From the NCBI RefSeq assembly GCF_001602625.1, contig NZ_LECR01000074.1:1-16965 (forward strand): a stretch of 16,965 nucleotides of DNA. Direction: 5' to 3'. Numbering within the stretch: position 1 is the first letter of the stretch; each line of letters begins with the position of its first letter. The position numbers and the translations under genes were made by a program. Origin of the DNA: Sodalis-like endosymbiont of Proechinophthirus fluctus (GTDB lineage: Bacteria; Pseudomonadota; Gammaproteobacteria; Enterobacterales; Enterobacteriaceae). This document shows positions 16,736-16,965 of this stretch, one piece after another. The notes below the pieces were generated by a model. That model was not told the origin of the DNA. It did no database searches and saw only the letters and a program-made list of their open reading frames with translations.

Positions 16736-16965
16736 CCATCGGTTCACCGCAAGCGATATAGTACTCGATCTCAGCAGAGGTCAACGCGAGAAAGGCTACC
16801 TCGGTCACCACCAGACGGCTTGCGATCCGCGAGGTGTAAGATAGCGAGACCGAGGTCATCACTTGATAACACTGGCCGGGCGTCAGTATCTGCCGGGCGT
16901 GTTGTAATCGCATAACTTCTCCAGCACATACCTCTTGAGAGCTACAATTGTATCAGCGGCTGGGG
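16736..16965 (-). pseudogene. yhdE: maf/yhdE, nucleotide pyrophosphatase, fragment off right edge
   Basis: Maf-family proteins are small house-cleaning nucleoside triphosphate pyrophosphatases; YhdE sits next to rng in E. coli. From the right edge the frame reads TIVALKRYVLEKLCDYN, like TIVILNGEVLEKPRD. After a frame change it reads LQHARQILTPGQCYQVMTSV, SRIASRLVVTEVAFLALTSA and EIEYYIACGEPMDK, equivalent to the family segment ending YxASGEPLDKAGAYGIQG. There, instead of the GAYGIQG active-site segment, the sequence passes into RNase G. So the C-terminal third of Maf and most of rng are missing, replaced by a junction near 16735. The N-terminal part lies outside the window and was not seen. 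Confidence 0.88.

Noticed and set aside
1..16965. CRISPR array, tRNA or rRNA gene, transposase or phage gene
   Set aside because: No regularly spaced repeats, no tRNA-like TTC arm with paired stem, and no transposase or integrase motif were seen in the readable frames.

Overview
This window reads as chromosomal DNA of a gammaproteobacterial, enterobacteria-like insect symbiont in an early to middle stage of genome decay. A Sodalis-type genome is my best guess, but it rests on the decay pattern and enteric protein similarity, not on a species marker. Recognisable homologues of E. coli genes cover most of it, yet nearly all are broken by frameshifts, stop codons and internal deletions. The one gene I read as fully open with its expected start, end and motifs is flgM. 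Gene identities come from matching remembered family sequences piecewise in several frames; no database search was run.

Layout, left to right. 1-1453 (minus): narG, the catalytic subunit of respiratory nitrate reductase, running off the left edge with at least three large internal deletions. About 1454-6632: an AT-rich island with long gene-free stretches, a minus-strand PAS/LuxR-type regulator (3307-4022), a minus-strand NCS1-family nucleobase permease (4385-5640) and a divergent plus-strand PAS/LuxR-type paralogue (about 5945-6632), all pseudogenes. 6916-9569 (minus): the dipeptide ABC transporter operon dppB-dppC-dppD'-'dppF, where dppD and dppF are fused; dppA is absent. 9572-10435 (plus): a sigma-28 promoter, intact flgM and decayed flgN, cut off from the usual flgA neighbour. 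10535-11883 (minus): pmbA (tldE). 11959-12225: an unidentified coding remnant. 12350-12785 (minus): the C-terminal third of a GabD-type succinate-semialdehyde dehydrogenase, butting against 12786-13393 (plus), the C-terminal two thirds of the LysR regulator aaeR. 13536-16965 (minus): tldD, yhdP, rng and maf (yhdE), in the same order and orientation as E. coli, with aaeR convergent to tldD, so aaeR to maf is a conserved ancestral block.

Functionally, the window records loss of anaerobic nitrate respiration, dipeptide uptake, aldehyde/GABA catabolism, the TldD/TldE protease pair, RNase G and YhdP, with the flagellar anti-sigma factor kept at least as an open frame. I found no intact novel system. 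The most interesting signals are mutational: a 22-bp perfect inverted repeat in dppD that looks like a template-switch event creating a stop codon, a paralogue fusion of dppD and dppF at a shared motif, and a junction that beheads two divergent genes at once.
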